From positions 31,019,722-31,083,721 of the forward strand of contig CM050654.1 in NCBI GenBank assembly GCA_027574665.1: a stretch of 64,000 bases of DNA. The letters are read 5' to 3'. The notes beneath the pieces were generated by a model. That model searched no databases and was not told the DNA's origin. It worked only from the letters and a program-made list of their open reading frames with translations. This document shows positions 26,106 through 38,899 of the stretch, one piece after another. Position 1 is the first letter of the stretch; every line of letters begins with the position of its first letter. The translations under genes and the position numbers were made by a program. Source of the stretch: Rhynochetos jubatus (Eukaryota; Chordata; Aves; Eurypygiformes; Rhynochetidae).

Positions 26106-27585
26106 CAGGTGGTTTACTGAGCATTAAATAGGCCCGACCATACCTTGGTGACCTCCATCTGAGCCTCATCATGAGCAAATAGTAATGAAATCTGTCCTTG
26201 AACTTGGGGGGGAGGGGGGAAGGTGCAATTGCTTGTTTTTAAGGGTGGATAACTTCTGCCCCAGCTCGGAAAATGTTTCCTTCAGATGACATGTAATAGC
26301 TTTTTCCTTTCTTCTTTCTTAGAATTTTTCCTTAAAAGATGAATTACTTTCTAATCCCTGAGCATCAACAGCATCTATTCCTTTTTATTGCAATCTACCT
26401 TGTTAATTTGATAAAGAGTCTGTTAGCATTTCTTTTGCATATTTTGTTCATTTGTGTGCTTTAAAAAACTCCTGCTACACTGTATATTATTCAACCATTT
26501 GTGGCTTGAAACACTGCCTAAATGCTAGCTTATGTTTGCCCATTTTCAGGCTGTAGCTTTTTATGTCTGACAACTCAAGTCTTGCAGCAATAACATCGAG
26601 TTCCTGTTATGCTTAGAAAAACACCACCCATTTAAAAATATCATCTGCCACCATGTTATTGCACAATGGATATATCTACTTTGGAGGGTTGCAATGTTGT
26701 GTTTGACTCACTAGCTGATTTTTAGACATGAGGTTTTTATATAAATGCCACAATGCTTTTGCATTTCACAGCTGATCACTTTTTGGAAAAGTCAAAGTGG
26801 AAGATTTCTGGCTGACTTCCACATGTAGAAGAGCCTTCAAAAAGTCCTTTCTGTATGTGCTCATGGTACTAACGTTAAGCCAAAGTTTGTAGAGTCTTCG
26901 CTGCCTGGAAGTACTATCTCTGTGCTGTCACCAGTCTTATCTGTTAAATCCCAATGAGTGTGAAAAACGAGAAAAATCTGGGTCTGCTTGGCTGTTTCAA
27001 CAATGTGTCGGGAATGGCCAGATTGCTGGAGAAGACGATTCTCTTGGAAACCTCAACAGCCCGGCCTCCTCATCTGTAGGCACAGAGAGCTCATCTGAGT
27101 GTGGAAATAAAAATAAATAATGCAGTGAAAAAATATGCAGAGTATTTTGCTGAAGTGTTTCAAGTTTGGATCTGCTGTAACTAATTTCAATCTTCTGTTG
27201 GGATTTATGCAGGCAGGGGGTCAGGTTTAAGACATTCGTAATTTAAAGATTTCCTGCTACTGCACCTTTTCTACTTTTATGTCCTATAATGCCTTTCTTT
27301 CTGCAAAGAAAGTCCTTTTTATTCCCTCTTCCTTTCCTGCTTTGAAGAGAACATTTGCTTCTCCATTTATCTAAGGTAATGAGAACAGAGTAGCCCTGAA
27401 TTCTTCAAATCAGTCTAATTGGGCTTCTTTTAGTGCATAGAATATCCTTTTTTTGTACAGGACTTTCATTTCTTTGTGCAGTCTCTCCATCCTCAGCACT
27501 CAATATCTTACAGGCTTTTTTAACTAAAAAAAAGAAAAGGCACGCAATTGTCATCCAAATGACTGTGGTCTCTTCTCTATTCCAG

Positions 27586-27848
27586 GCTGATTCACGGAGG
27601 GCAGCTGTTAAATGGCTTGGCGGGGCCAACTGTGATGAATGCGGCACCATTTCTTTCCACGACGTGGTTTTCTCCAGATGAACGGGCCACAGCAACAGCC
27701 ATCGCATCGCTGCTCAATTACCTGGGTGCTGCCGGCGCGTTTTTAGTGGGACCTCTTGTAGTGCCGTCTCCCAACGGAACATCTCGCTTGGTAACGCAGA
27801 GCAACACAGAGCACATCAAGGACCGCATTGAGGCTGTGCTGTATGCAG
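27586..27848 (+). CDS. SLC49A4: SLC49A4 exon 3 (TM4, TM5, glycosylated luminal loop)
   Basis: The 263-bp exon follows CTATTCCAG and ends at GCAG|GTGTGG. It encodes [20 protein letters not shown] (helix 4), then [20 protein letters not shown], a helix 5 segment, and the luminal loop with the Asn-Gly-Thr sequon in SPNGTSRL. It ends [13 protein letters not shown] at the start of helix 6. In human the equivalent Asn (about residue 209) is the known glycan site, and the same loop is cleaved in lysosomes, so both features could be retained. The loop after the sequon appears one residue shorter than in human. The donor is weak: position +3 is T and the tract reads GTGTGG. Reading through it gives Gly-Val-Val-stop at 27857-27859. 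The phase-1 end leaves a G that makes Glu with exon 4. Confidence 0.96.
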
Positions 27849-30800
27849 GTGTGGTTTAAAAATAAAAATTAAAAAAAAAAAAATTGCAAAAACTTTACAT
27901 TCTTTCATGTGTGTTTGGTACTTGTGAAGCACTACCCTCTAGTGGCTGGTCTGCACAGAAAACAGTTACGGACTGGTGGAAAATAATGAAGTTGTAAAAT
28001 GTTGTACCATCAGAAGGGTTAATTTTTTTCCCTTTTGTGTAGGACAGATTTAAAAATAGCCTTTTGTACAGACTGATTCCAAATGAAGTATTTCCATTGT
28101 TTGTATCGGCTGGTCTTAGGAGAGTTTATGGTTTCCCCGAGCTTCCAAACTGGTTTTTGCTTCTTGAATTTTCATTTTAAAAATGTGTCCATGACAGGTT
28201 GGGTTTTTCCTTTTGTTTCTGTAAGGCGAGAAATCCAATAGTCTCTCAGCATTAAATTCTTTCCTGGATTAAATCAGCCTTAATTTATAACTTGCATGTG
28301 CCTTTCAAATGTGATTACATTATTAGTAATTAAGAGTCTAACATTAAATTTAAAACTCAATAGATTTAGTTTTTAGCTAAAACCTCTTAGCTCATACATG
28401 GTGAGCAATTTCAATGCAATGACAACAGTTTAGTGGAAAAAACCCACTGATATAAAATTCACCTGATACACTTAGATTTTATGTCCTTGCTCTTTTTCAT
28501 GCAATGGCTTCTATGGCAATTTGTGTCACTTACAAAAATTAGCAGCATGCTTTAAGGAAGAGGAGTTGCTTGAGTGGCTTAAGAGCCTATGATCTGACTC
28601 TTAGTGGATATAAATTGGTATAGCATTAAGAGCAGCTGAACTTAAGTGCACACCATCACAGTTGCACGTTTGGTTGGGGGTTTTTCCACCTTACACTTGC
28701 AGCCTCTGAAATTCAGCCAGGAGTTAGTCCTTAGTGTTCCAGAAGTCTTAAAGTATATATATACTGTGTAGTTTATATGCAGGTTTATGGGACTGAGTTA
28801 GCTGTTGTGATCATTTATTCCTGGACATTATTCTTATGGAAATTTTGTAGAGTTAATAGTGTGGTTGGGTGAGGGCCACTTTACTGTGCATTCTAAAGAA
28901 AGCGTAGTAGAAGTTGGATCGCTATTTCAGCAAGTATTCTTGAGTAACCTATGTTTTACTGGACTCAAATGTTTTGGAACAAGAAGGAAATTTTGGTTTG
29001 GTTAAGGCCTTTTTCAGAGGTAAATATGATGTTAGACTCCAAAGATCTCATGGCAGATGAAAACAGCCAGTGTGAAAGAAGGAAAAATAAAGGCAAGACA
29101 GCTTTTGTTCTGAGGAGCAGTAGATAAAGGATGGAAAAATCTAGTGAAAAGTGCTATAGCTTTCACTCTACAGATATTCTGTGGAGAGAGATTATTTCAT
29201 CCCCCTAAAGGAAGTACAGCTTTGTGCCTAAAACCACTGGCTTGAGTCTCGTAGCACTAGAAATGTTGCCTTCAGCAGCCCATTAGATTCACTTTCTTTT
29301 CTGGGTTGTCTTCTTAAGCATTTTCTTCAGAAACTGTGGTGGACTCCTGCTTACCACCAAGGTTCTTGCCTGCCCCATGTCTCAGCATGGGTCTTTCTAC
29401 CTTTATGAGCCAGCAAAGGTTTGGGAACATCCTGTATAGACCTCTTTGGATTTGTTGGTCCCAGCATAAGATGACCGTATAGCAGCTCTTCAGCTTCGTA
29501 GGAAATGTGTTTTGTGGGCCATGTGTAGTTCTTACTTAGTAATTCAAAGTGCTTTGAGCAGAGCTGATTTCTTTGTGCAGCTGCGGTTGTGTTGCATGGG
29601 GTGCATCTTTTCAGGAGCTACAATGTCTTTATTGTTCAAGCAGTGAGGAAGAGATGGTTCTTGAAAGTTACTGGCCTGCGGAGAATTGCGGTGACAGTGG
29701 CAAAATGTTCAACTGGTGTAAAATTGGTAGGAACTGTCCCAAGAGAAGGTTGTCCTGAATCCCTTGTGGGATTTGTCCTGTCTCACCTCAGCCGTGTTTC
29801 CCTGGAGAGCTGAAGGAGAAGGTCCCCGCTGTCTGCCTCCCCTGTGCTCTGTTATGCCAGGTAGGCTCCAGAGGTGGGAGGAAGGGTGCCTCGTGGTGGG
29901 TGACTACCTCGGGGTAGTTGTGCAGCTTTGTTCATCTGCAGACCAAAAAAATACCTGAGAGGGTTGGTGGGTTACTATTTATCCCCTTAATCAGCTGAGC
30001 AGAAAATGAAGCTCAAATTGACTTCACTGGTTACTAGAAAAAGTGTTACAGAATGTGGCAGAAGGAAGACTTGAACCCAAGTGTCCCGCTTCCCTGCTTC
30101 TTTAGCAGGTGTGGTTGGGCTTGGTAGGACTTTTCCCTTCAGATGCTATGGGAAAGCCAGTTTCACAGGCTAAGCACCCTGGAGTTGTGTTTGTGATGGA
30201 GTTTGTTGCTGTTGTGTGAGGTAGTCTTAGATAAGCAGCCTCCAAAAGTTAGGGGATGACTTTTAAAAGATGCTAACAATGTGAATTGTTAACCTGGGAT
30301 CAGGAGCATGCCAAGAGTGTGCTAATTTTCCAAGGACTTAACCTCAAACATGATTACGAAGCAATTGCTTATAAACCCATTCTGAAATTGCTCAGTTAAC
30401 TCATCTCTTCTGTGTTTTAATAAATTGCTGTTCCTTTATCTCAAAGGCAGACTAAGAGCTCAGCTGAACTACTACAGCTTCATTCTGTGTCATCTGTGTC
30501 TCTGCACATTCTGGTTCACGGCTGAAGTAGTACAGATTTGGTAAATCAGGGTTGTATTGTATTACCTGAACCACATAAGGAAACTTCAATTATTCTGAAC
30601 TGCAGCCAGAGCTTTTAGCCATGTGCTTTCCTAAATATCAATGTAAACCCCCCCGTCCCAAGGCAGGGGTTTGGAACTACATGATCTTTAAGGTCGCTTC
30701 CAACCCAAACCATTCTGTGATTCTATGAAAATCATTATTCATTCTTTAAAAAGTGTGTGTGTGTAAAGTACCCTCATTTCCCCTCTACATTTCAGGACAA

Positions 30801-33498
30801 GATGGGGAGGAGAGTCTCCAGTGTTGGGTAGGTTTTTGTGCCATGAGGACCCTGTCAGAAGAAAAAAGACCTTGTACCAAGGAGGCTTATGCATTTCTAA
30901 ACTTCTTTTTTTTTTCTGTTTGGGGCTTACACAGGCAGCAGGGTGCCTGCTTCTCAGGCTAAGTTGCAGGCATCTCCACTTCAACAGTCACAAGGTTGCT
31001 GTGGCATGGTACCCAGCTTTTGTGAGACATTCCAGATTCACTCCTCAGCAAGAGATATACATGGCTGTATTTCTGCACACTAATTTCTGCTGACTTGGAC
31101 AAATCTGAGTGCATTGCTGCATCCATTGCACTGTTGAGAAGCCTATAGTCATGCCCTGTGGAGAGTTCCTTTTCTGTGACTCCAGCTCCCTTGGTCTCAC
31201 TGTTGACCTATTTCTTGCCTTTTATCTTTTGCTTACTTATATTTCCTACTTACAGACTAAAACTTGTCCTGGAAATATATTTTTCTTTATCTAGTCTGGT
31301 AGAATAAATGATGATGGAGATAAAGGTGTGGGTTTCCTAATGAGGAAGCAATGCAACATGTGAGAAATCAGATGTGTTTGGCAGTATCTGGACTTCTGAT
31401 AGAGATGCAAGTGTGATACACAAAGCTAAGATGGCACTAAAGACTTTTTCTTCAAGAGAGGGAGCTGCTTTAGTTTCCAAAGTGAATTCTGCTCTTTTCT
31501 TTTGTTCATGAGGGCAGTGCTTGTGAGAGAAATTTGTTAGCCTGGAAAGTATAACACTGGGAAACATTAAAGAGTTGCAGGAAGGTACTACAAGGACTTC
31601 ATGCTGAATTTAATAATTAAAAAAAAAAAAGTGTTACTCTATGGCTGCTACTGCAGCAATTTTGACTGGCAGGATTCTTGAGGCAACCCGTAGAAGAGGC
31701 CCCAGATGGGCACCTGTTATAAAATATTACTGTGACTTAAGAAAATTATCAGCGTGTTTTACATTCTTTAGAGAAAGACTTAGCCTTTTTCCTTATGGCA
31801 TTGCAGTATAATGAAGTTAAATAATGAGCACCTTGTCCAAAGTTCATGGGTTTGTGTGGTCACATTCCTGTTGGCTATACCTGTCTGCAGTCTGAAATCT
31901 TTGATTTGCTATTAAAGCATGTGTATACACGTACATACACAAACCTATATGTAGACCTAGATACAGGAGAAAGGAATAAACAGCTTTTGGCAAGCCTTGC
32001 TTCCCTGTCTAATATCATCCTGTAGTGACAGAGCATCTTATCCCTTAGGCTGGAGATGATCAGTTACAGCCAGTTCTTTATTCACTGCTCATGGTCTCAA
32101 AAACGATGTACACAAAGATAGAAATAAATCTTTTTTCTGGAGACCAGAGAGGAACTAGTGTCAAGGTTTACTTTAAGTGCCCTTGACCCTCGAAATGTGC
32201 AATTAGACCACAACAGGAAAAAGGGACACCACATAATTCAGAATGAATCCTTTAGTATTTGATTGTGAAGAATGGCATTGGCGCGTTCCCGATATGCCTT
32301 GAAAAGAAATTTAGTGTTGATTTTTTCCCCATATGCCCAATAGAAGCATTCATTTCCCTTTCCCATCTCCAGCTGGTCCCTTTAGACTCGAAGTGTTACT
32401 TACTCTTCAGTTTCCTGAATTTATTGTCTTCTGGTTTATCGGAAGAGCTGGAAAAGTGCCATGTTGATACTGATTTATTAAAAAAGAGAAGAAAAAAAGA
32501 AAATGAATGAAATTGAGTATCCAGCTCTGCTGGAATTTATTTGTGGTGTTGGTGAACACTTCTTTGTTATAAGATCACAGGTTCTTTTAAGATAACACAC
32601 TTCAGCTATACATTTTTCTCTGCAGTAGCCAAGTATCTTGTGTTCATAGTGGATGGGAGAAATATTAGGATTGAAGAGTGTGGAGAACATGATATACATT
32701 TTAAAAGACCCGTAAAACAAATTAATTAGACCGACTGTGGGTAAAGTTGTTTTACCTCAGAATGTCTGATCACAGGGCTTGCTGGGTGTTTTCTGTGAAG
32801 TGCTCATCACTTTGCAAGTTCAGGTCCAAATTTCTGCTATGAAATTTTTCAAAGATCTATAATACCTGCTGGTGAACAGGGGGAGCATCTGCAAACAGCT
32901 GTATTCTTTAATTTTTCTCCCTATTACCTATGCTCCCTCTATTCCTGAGCTGTGGCTGCTCCTACACTTTTCTCTGTATTCTGTTGCCCCGCAATACTGT
33001 TTGTGTCTGAGATGCTGCCTTGCTTGACCTTTTGTTTGCCTTCATCATCCTGTGTGCTGAGTAATAGTCATTCCGTGCCCTGGGGCTTCCACAGTCCCAT
33101 CTGTTTAAAGTCTCTAGCACGCTATTACCTGCACTGCGCTACTTCCATCGCGAGGAAACATGGCCAAATGTAGTTCTCTCTGAAGAGAAAAAGCAAAAGC
33201 TTTCCTTCTGCTTCACTGAGTTCCCCATGTGTGATCCTGGTGCTCTGCAGCTCCTGTCACTGGAATGGACTGCCTGTATTTCTTCATCTCATTGATTCTC
33301 CATCTCAACTTGAAATTTTGCTTGAGGAGGAAAAAAGAAATTCTCCTTTGAGTTACGGAGTTCTGTTGTCAGGAGCAGTAAAGCACTTGTGGTGGGTTTT
33401 AGGTATCAGAGGCTGGCTGATAACAATGCTATACAGAAATAAGTCTTTTGATGCTAACATCTGGTTTTGGTTTTGTTTTTCTTTACCCTCTTGCTTAG
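27849..33498 (+). other. SLC49A4: SLC49A4 intron 3
   Basis: A 5.65-kb phase-1 intron from GTGTGG to TTGCTTAG. It contains a CR1 3' tail at about 30649-30728, a short TG repeat near 30752-30763, a 14-bp TA-centred palindrome at 28752-28765 and an A11 run at 31619-31630. Open frames near 29573-29958 and 32952-33173 show no recognisable domain and no exon borders that would fit the gene. I see no RNA gene or promoter. Confidence 0.85.
30649..30728 (+). mobile_element. CR1 LINE 3'-tail fragment
   Basis: Short copy with GGCAGGGGTTTGGAACTACA, ATGATCTTTAAGGTCGCTTC, CAACCCAAACC and the terminal ATTCTGTGATTCTATG. It is oriented like the gene, in intron 3, and only the last 80 or so bases of the element remain. 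Confidence 0.85.
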
Positions 33499-33628
33499 AA
33501 TTTGGAATGGTGTCCCTGATATTTTCTGCAGCATTGGCCTACTTCCCCTCGCGCCCTCCATTCCCTCCCAGTGTGGCTGCAGCGAGTCAGCGGCTCAGCT
33601 ACAGGAGAAGTTTCTGCAGACTCTTAAG
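33499..33628 (+). CDS. SLC49A4: SLC49A4 exon 4 (TM6 and central cytosolic loop)
   Basis: The 130-bp exon lies between CTTGCTTAG and TTAAG|GTAGGT. With the G from exon 3 it gives [16 protein letters not shown] (rest of helix 6), then the proline-rich [20 protein letters not shown] and RSFCRLL. That segment is the cytosolic loop joining the two six-helix halves. The loop is basic and contains Ser/Tyr residues, matching the human order PPRPPLPPSV...[10 protein letters not shown]. It ends in phase 2, with the AG of a Ser codon completed by exon 5. Similarity to the human protein is very high over the whole exon. Confidence 0.96.
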
Positions 33629-36600
33629 GTAGGTCCTCATTGGCGTTACACTTCAAAGCAGGTCAGCACCTAAATAAATAAACACAAGTGTGCTTTAATC
33701 TTCTCATTGAGCAAAAAAGTTGGTTTGTAGTGCTTTTAAACAAAATAAAATGAAATATTAATGCTGAGACATAAAAGGATGCTAACTGCTAAAAAGCAGA
33801 CATTAAATTTTAAGTCACTGGGTATATCTCAAACCTTGGTGCTGGAGTCCTTCAGCACCCACACTGCTTTAGTCATCCTGTTAGTGCGGCTTTCTTAAGC
33901 AATGCTTCTGTTACATCAGGTTCTACAAGATTGTTAACAATGTGTGTACGGCTGGGTGTGAGATAACAATTAACAGCACTGAGGATAACTAACTAATAAG
34001 CTGTTTTCGTCCTTGTTTATTATATTTGGTGTTTGCTTGTCATTCAAAGGAGTATTCAGCTGCTTTCGTTCAGCTGTGGGAGCAATGAATGAACTATCTG
34101 AAACCATTGTGCGATTTCTTAAAACTCATTAATGGTATGTTAGAATATGAAGTGGGAATAGGGGAATTCTCCAGATGTGGACAGGTTCAAAGGTGAATTA
34201 GTTTCCTTTACATTTTTGGGTTTAAAAGAAAAAAACAAAGGTTAATAAATAAAATGGCATCTTCAGCTTTGTAACTTCTGCCACCTGGGCTCTTTTGATA
34301 ACACAGTGTCCTTCCTACCACACCACACCCTCCCACCCCAGTGTTTGTAGACTGTCTTGTGTAATGGTAATCTGATCTCAGAGGAACAGCTAAAGCAACT
34401 GTAGTAGTAATGCTGAATAATCGTGAAAGCCCGTGCTGTGTACGTGATGCTGCACAGATGAACTTTGCACGGGCAAAGAACTGCTCCTGTGGTGCAGAGC
34501 ATGGCTGACTTCCCCAGGGAACTTCAAACTTACTGCAATGGTTTCTTGGGTGGTGTAGTGATAGGACCTGAATCTGCATACAGAGGGCTGCTTGAAACAT
34601 GATAATTGCTTTAGGCATTTAATTCTTACAGACCTATTGTACTTCCTAAAAGTGCATTTAGAGCCAGCAAGAACGACTCATCTCTTTTTGTCATTGTTGG
34701 GGTTTTTTCCTTTTATTTTTGGAGGCTTTTGTTTCAGTTTGGGGGAGTAAGTAGTTGACAAGATGCTTAATCCTTTGTGTTCATCCTGGAGCAGGCTGGC
34801 AGCTGGGTGGAGGTGTGGGTACGGCTGGCTGGTTAGTCTGCAAAGTGACCTACTCAGGATATTAAAAAATAGCAATTCCCATAAGCACACTTAGCACACA
34901 CAATAATGCTGTTACACACCTAAGCTGGTGTGTGGTGAGACCCTGCCCGAGGGCTGTGTTGTAAAAATGTTGCTGTTGTACAGAAATTCAAACAGCAACT
35001 GACTCCGCAGGTGAAGTATAAAATTTCTGTTGACAGTACTCCATTTGGGAGCTTTATAACCATTAGATTCCTTGTTCAAAGTGTTGTAAACAGTGGACCT
35101 GCAATACTGGTAAGGTCAGGAGTTAAACAGAGAAGCTGGATTAGTATTCACAATCAATGAAACTTAAGAAAACAAACTGGATGCTTAAATAATGAGCATA
35201 GCTTATAATGTCTCCAAGAACCAAAAGGTATTTTTTAAATGTGGTCAGGTAGATTGTTTTATCTCACTTCCCTCTGGTCTTTATGTATTCTTCCATGCTA
35301 CCCCTTGTCAAAGGCACCTCTTCATCCCTCTGTACATGAAACAATCAACAGTTCATCATTAAACCCACTTATCTTGGGGAGCCTTTCAGCAACAATCCAT
35401 CAAGAAAGGGGGGTTTTATAAAAGAAAATGGTATCTGCCATGCTTCAAGAGAAATCCATCTTCTGGTTCGTTACGCTTCTAAGCTCTGTTGCCTGCCTAA
35501 TCTAGGCTTCATAATTCTTGGCACAGAGAGCCTTTCTTTTGCCTTAATGGTGTGGACTGAAGGTAATCAGCTAATGAGTACTAGGGAATCATGATTTCCT
35601 CTTACTGCAAACTTAGCCTCTGGTATAAGAACTGTGCATTAAGGCATTTAGGATTTGTGAGCTGGTGGGCTGACCCAACTATGCACCAAAAAGCACTCAT
35701 GAGAATTGAGATGTTAATAATTTCCCCCTTCTCTCCCCCAGGCTGCAGTTTTATTACTTCAAAATAAAAGCTGCATAGCATAACTTTACCATTGGAGTCA
35801 CTGACCTTTTTCCTGGGACGCCAAAAGGATCTACCACATCCTTGCAACTCCCACACTCCTTCGTAGCTTCAGGTCCTTGAGCAGTCATCTTCATGAGCTG
35901 CTTCTTGCAGACTTGTGTTATACACATCTTAGGTCAACCAACCCTGTAGGCTGGTTTTTAGCACTTGCTTAGGGACTTGGTTCTTCCTCCTGATTTGGAG
36001 GATTCCTGCTTCTGACAGATTATAACGATTAGCTGATCTCTGGTTATCTCCTGATACCAACTCTCTCAGCCTGCAGTGGGAGACGACAGATTAGTCATGG
36101 TTTGGGAGCTAAGCCCAAACCTTTTAACAGTCTGTGACACACTGTGACAAGTGTAGTTTAAATTTCCATTCGAAAAAGTACAGTGCCCTTTCTCAGTTTC
36201 TTGGGTGAAGCAAATACTATTTTTTTTCCTTTCCTATTTCAGAATATGCCACAAATTTCCATGAAAAAAATGATAATACAAGTAAATAGTTGATAAGTCT
36301 TAAAATCTGCATTAAGAAAACATGCTGTGATTTTTGCTTTGAATTAATTGGATGCTTTTAGCTGGTTACGTGCCTTTATGTTTTCAAAGGACCATGTATG
36401 CAATTTTGAAATTTCTTAACAGGACTTTTGTGCATCTTTATTTCTTTAATGAAACTTTCATATGCCATCACCATCCAGCGATGGAAGCTGTTCAGAGTGT
36501 GCCTGATGTTAACAGGCGCTGTCAAAGTTATTCTGAAAGTGGTGACTGACTTTGATGGGGCTCCCCTCTGAACCAGCCTGTCTTACAGATTCTAGTGGCA

Positions 36601-38790
36601 TTAAGTAGGTTTCTGAAAAACAAAACAAAACAAAAACCCAGAAGAAAAAGCCAATTCGTATTCCAGCAGAATGGTTTAACAGAGAGGCTAATGCTGATGT
36701 CCTGTCATGAGGGCTGATAGGATGGAAAACAGCGTGGGTTCACCAACTGATGGTGTGACAGACAGCACATTTTTCTGTTTTCAGTGGAGCAATTGCAAAA
36801 TTGCAAAAACAAATACAAGTGATGGGAGCCACGAAAAGTGGAGCTGCTGCTAAAGATGCATGTTTCAAATGGCTTCAGCACTTAATGTAGCCAGCAGTGG
36901 CTTCTGCTTGACAAAGGGACAGAATGGCATCTGGTGACTGGTTCTGCTTTGTCACTGCCACTTAGACTTTCTCCTAGTCACCTTTAGTCTGGAGACTGGG
37001 CAGGGCGGCATCATGGGAGCCTCTGTCACTGGAGGATGTCACGACACAGAGCTGGTTCTCTGCTGTTGAGGCTAGGAGTTGGATGTGGCACAGAGCAGCT
37101 ATCCCATGTGCCAATCGGTCTTGTTGCTTGAGTTACAGAAGACAAATACAGCACAGGAGATCTAGGTCAAGTAAGTTACAAAGTACTCACCTCCACCAAA
37201 AGTAGCTCTATGAAGATGAGGTTCAGATACCCGAAGGTTTTGAATACTGAGCAAGTGTTGTTTCAGAAGAGCACATTCAACTTGTCCCTCTTTGCAGTCC
37301 GTGACATGGCTATATGTAATGTCCATGCAAAACAGGCACTTTCCCTCTTATTTTTTTCTACAGATGTTACATTAGCTTTTACATGGATAGTATTAAATAG
37401 CATCAGAAAATCTGCCTTGAGACATGCCAAGATGATACAAGATAGACTAGGATAGGAGTATGGCATTCTTAAGGGAGTAGAAACATTGTCAGGAAGACGG
37501 CAAACGCTTTAGCATTCAGAGAAACATAAGCAGTGTGTGGAAGAGCTGAAAGTTTGGGAGATGTTTTTCTTTGCATTAAAAATTAAATCTGACATCAATG
37601 ATACTGAAAGAGGAGGATATGTTCATGTGATAGAAATGTGTTATTCAAGATGAGGGTGTGAAAAAGAACAGTGCAAAAAAACACTGACTAGTGCGCCGTG
37701 TGTGGATCTAGGGGAGTAAACCAGCGTAAGCTGCAAACCTCTGAATGTTTTGGAGAGGATTTGAAGCTCTTTCCCTCCCTCTTGGCTTTCGTAACTATGT
37801 GCTGTCAAATTGCCACAGCATACTGTGGAACTGGCACTGATCAGGATCAATTCTATGTGAATTGTTTGGGAATGGGGGAGCCATATTTTGTATGTTACAC
37901 AGAGATCCCGTGGGATAACCTTAAAATCGCGGTAAAATCTCCTCGCTTTTAAATACCAGTGTTGCAGGGTTCAAAGTCTATTTTCTGGTTTTATTCCTAA
38001 ATCAAAACATTTTTGAGGAAAAGTTGGATGTTACATAGTTTCACATTTGTTTTCAGTTACACTGGGTGGGGGAAATTGGTGGTGGTATTTGTATGCCAAC
38101 TCCTGTTTAGCTCTGTACGATGAAGACGATGATGCAGCTTTGACTGCTTCATCTTCACTGAATACTGAAGGTTGAACAATTTTAATTGAGAGGAAAAAGC
38201 AACTACATTGACTATTTAGAGCAGAATATTATACTTGTCTCTGTTATTTGACAGTTCAAACTGTCAAAATTTTCCACTCTTGCAACTATACCCATCTCAT
38301 TCCCAGAGCTCTCCCTCCCTTTCACCAAAATAAAGAGAAGTAAAACAGTTGGGGAGGAAAAAAGATACAGGTCAGAAAGTACAAATCTCTGATTTTGTTC
38401 TTGAAATACACTTTTTGTCACTTAAATTAGTTTTTATTGTTCCTAAAATAGCCTTAGGCTAAGTAGGTTATCCATGCAAGTGCATGAAAGAATTGCTTGC
38501 GGAAATGGGAAACACATGAGCCCAACATGTTAGAAAAATCTTTGAACTGTGTGGAGAGACTGGCTTTTATTATTATCACTGTGCAAAGGCAATAACATCT
38601 CAGTCTCTGGAATTTCAGTGACATGACCGGATACCTTTCTTGTTTTTCCTGGCTCACTCCTTCTTCAGACCTCTGCTATTTTTGTTCATGGGCAGAATAT
38701 ATATTCTAGGATGTTATTTACTCTAGCAGCTGATCTTGGTGCAATTCCTGATATAAGCTGCAGCTAATTGCATATGTTTTGTCTTCACAG
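33629..38790 (+). other. SLC49A4: SLC49A4 intron 4
   Basis: A 5.16-kb phase-2 intron from GTAGGT to GTCTTCACAG. It shows an AAAAC-type simple repeat near 36619-36640 and otherwise unique AT-rich sequence. Open frames such as 34208-34618 (minus) and 37210-37455 (plus) have no recognisable family and no supporting borders. No additional gene or RNA feature is supported. Confidence 0.85.
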
Positions 38791-38899
38791 CAATTTCCGA
38801 TTCTTGATGATTGCTTTAGCCTATGCCATACCACTGGGTGTCTTCTCTGGCTGGTCTGGTGTTCTGGATTTGATATTAACACCAGTTCATGTAAGCCAA
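38791..38899 (+). CDS. SLC49A4: SLC49A4 exon 5 (TM7)
   Basis: The 109-bp exon lies between GTCTTCACAG and GCCAA|GTAAGT. After the shared Ser codon it reads [20 protein letters not shown] then [16 protein letters not shown], which is helix 7 and the following luminal segment with the [10 protein letters not shown] stretch typical of SLC49A4. It ends in phase 0, directly before Val-Asp-Ala-Gly of exon 6. A second donor-like site, CAT|GTAAGC, lies nine bases upstream at 38891 and would remove exactly Val-Ser-Gln in frame. Confidence 0.96.

Larger units (their letters stand above)
14874..27585 (+). other. SLC49A4: SLC49A4 intron 2
   Basis: A 12.7-kb phase-2 intron between GTAAGTG and CTATTCCAG. 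Contents visible: an 11-bp perfect hairpin at 18010-18036, a G-rich patch at 19817-19828, a frame-shifted coding-like relic on the minus strand at about 19896-20331, TG/TA microsatellite sequence at 23826-23880, an AAAC repeat at 25213-25232, a G15 run at 26091-26105 and a GGA-rich tract near 26206-26221. The stretch 17100-17640 is complex, non-repetitive and rich in homeodomain-like TAAT motifs, so it may be a conserved element. No further SLC49A4 exon is needed here, because exons 2 and 3 join in frame exactly as in the human protein. Confidence 0.85.
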
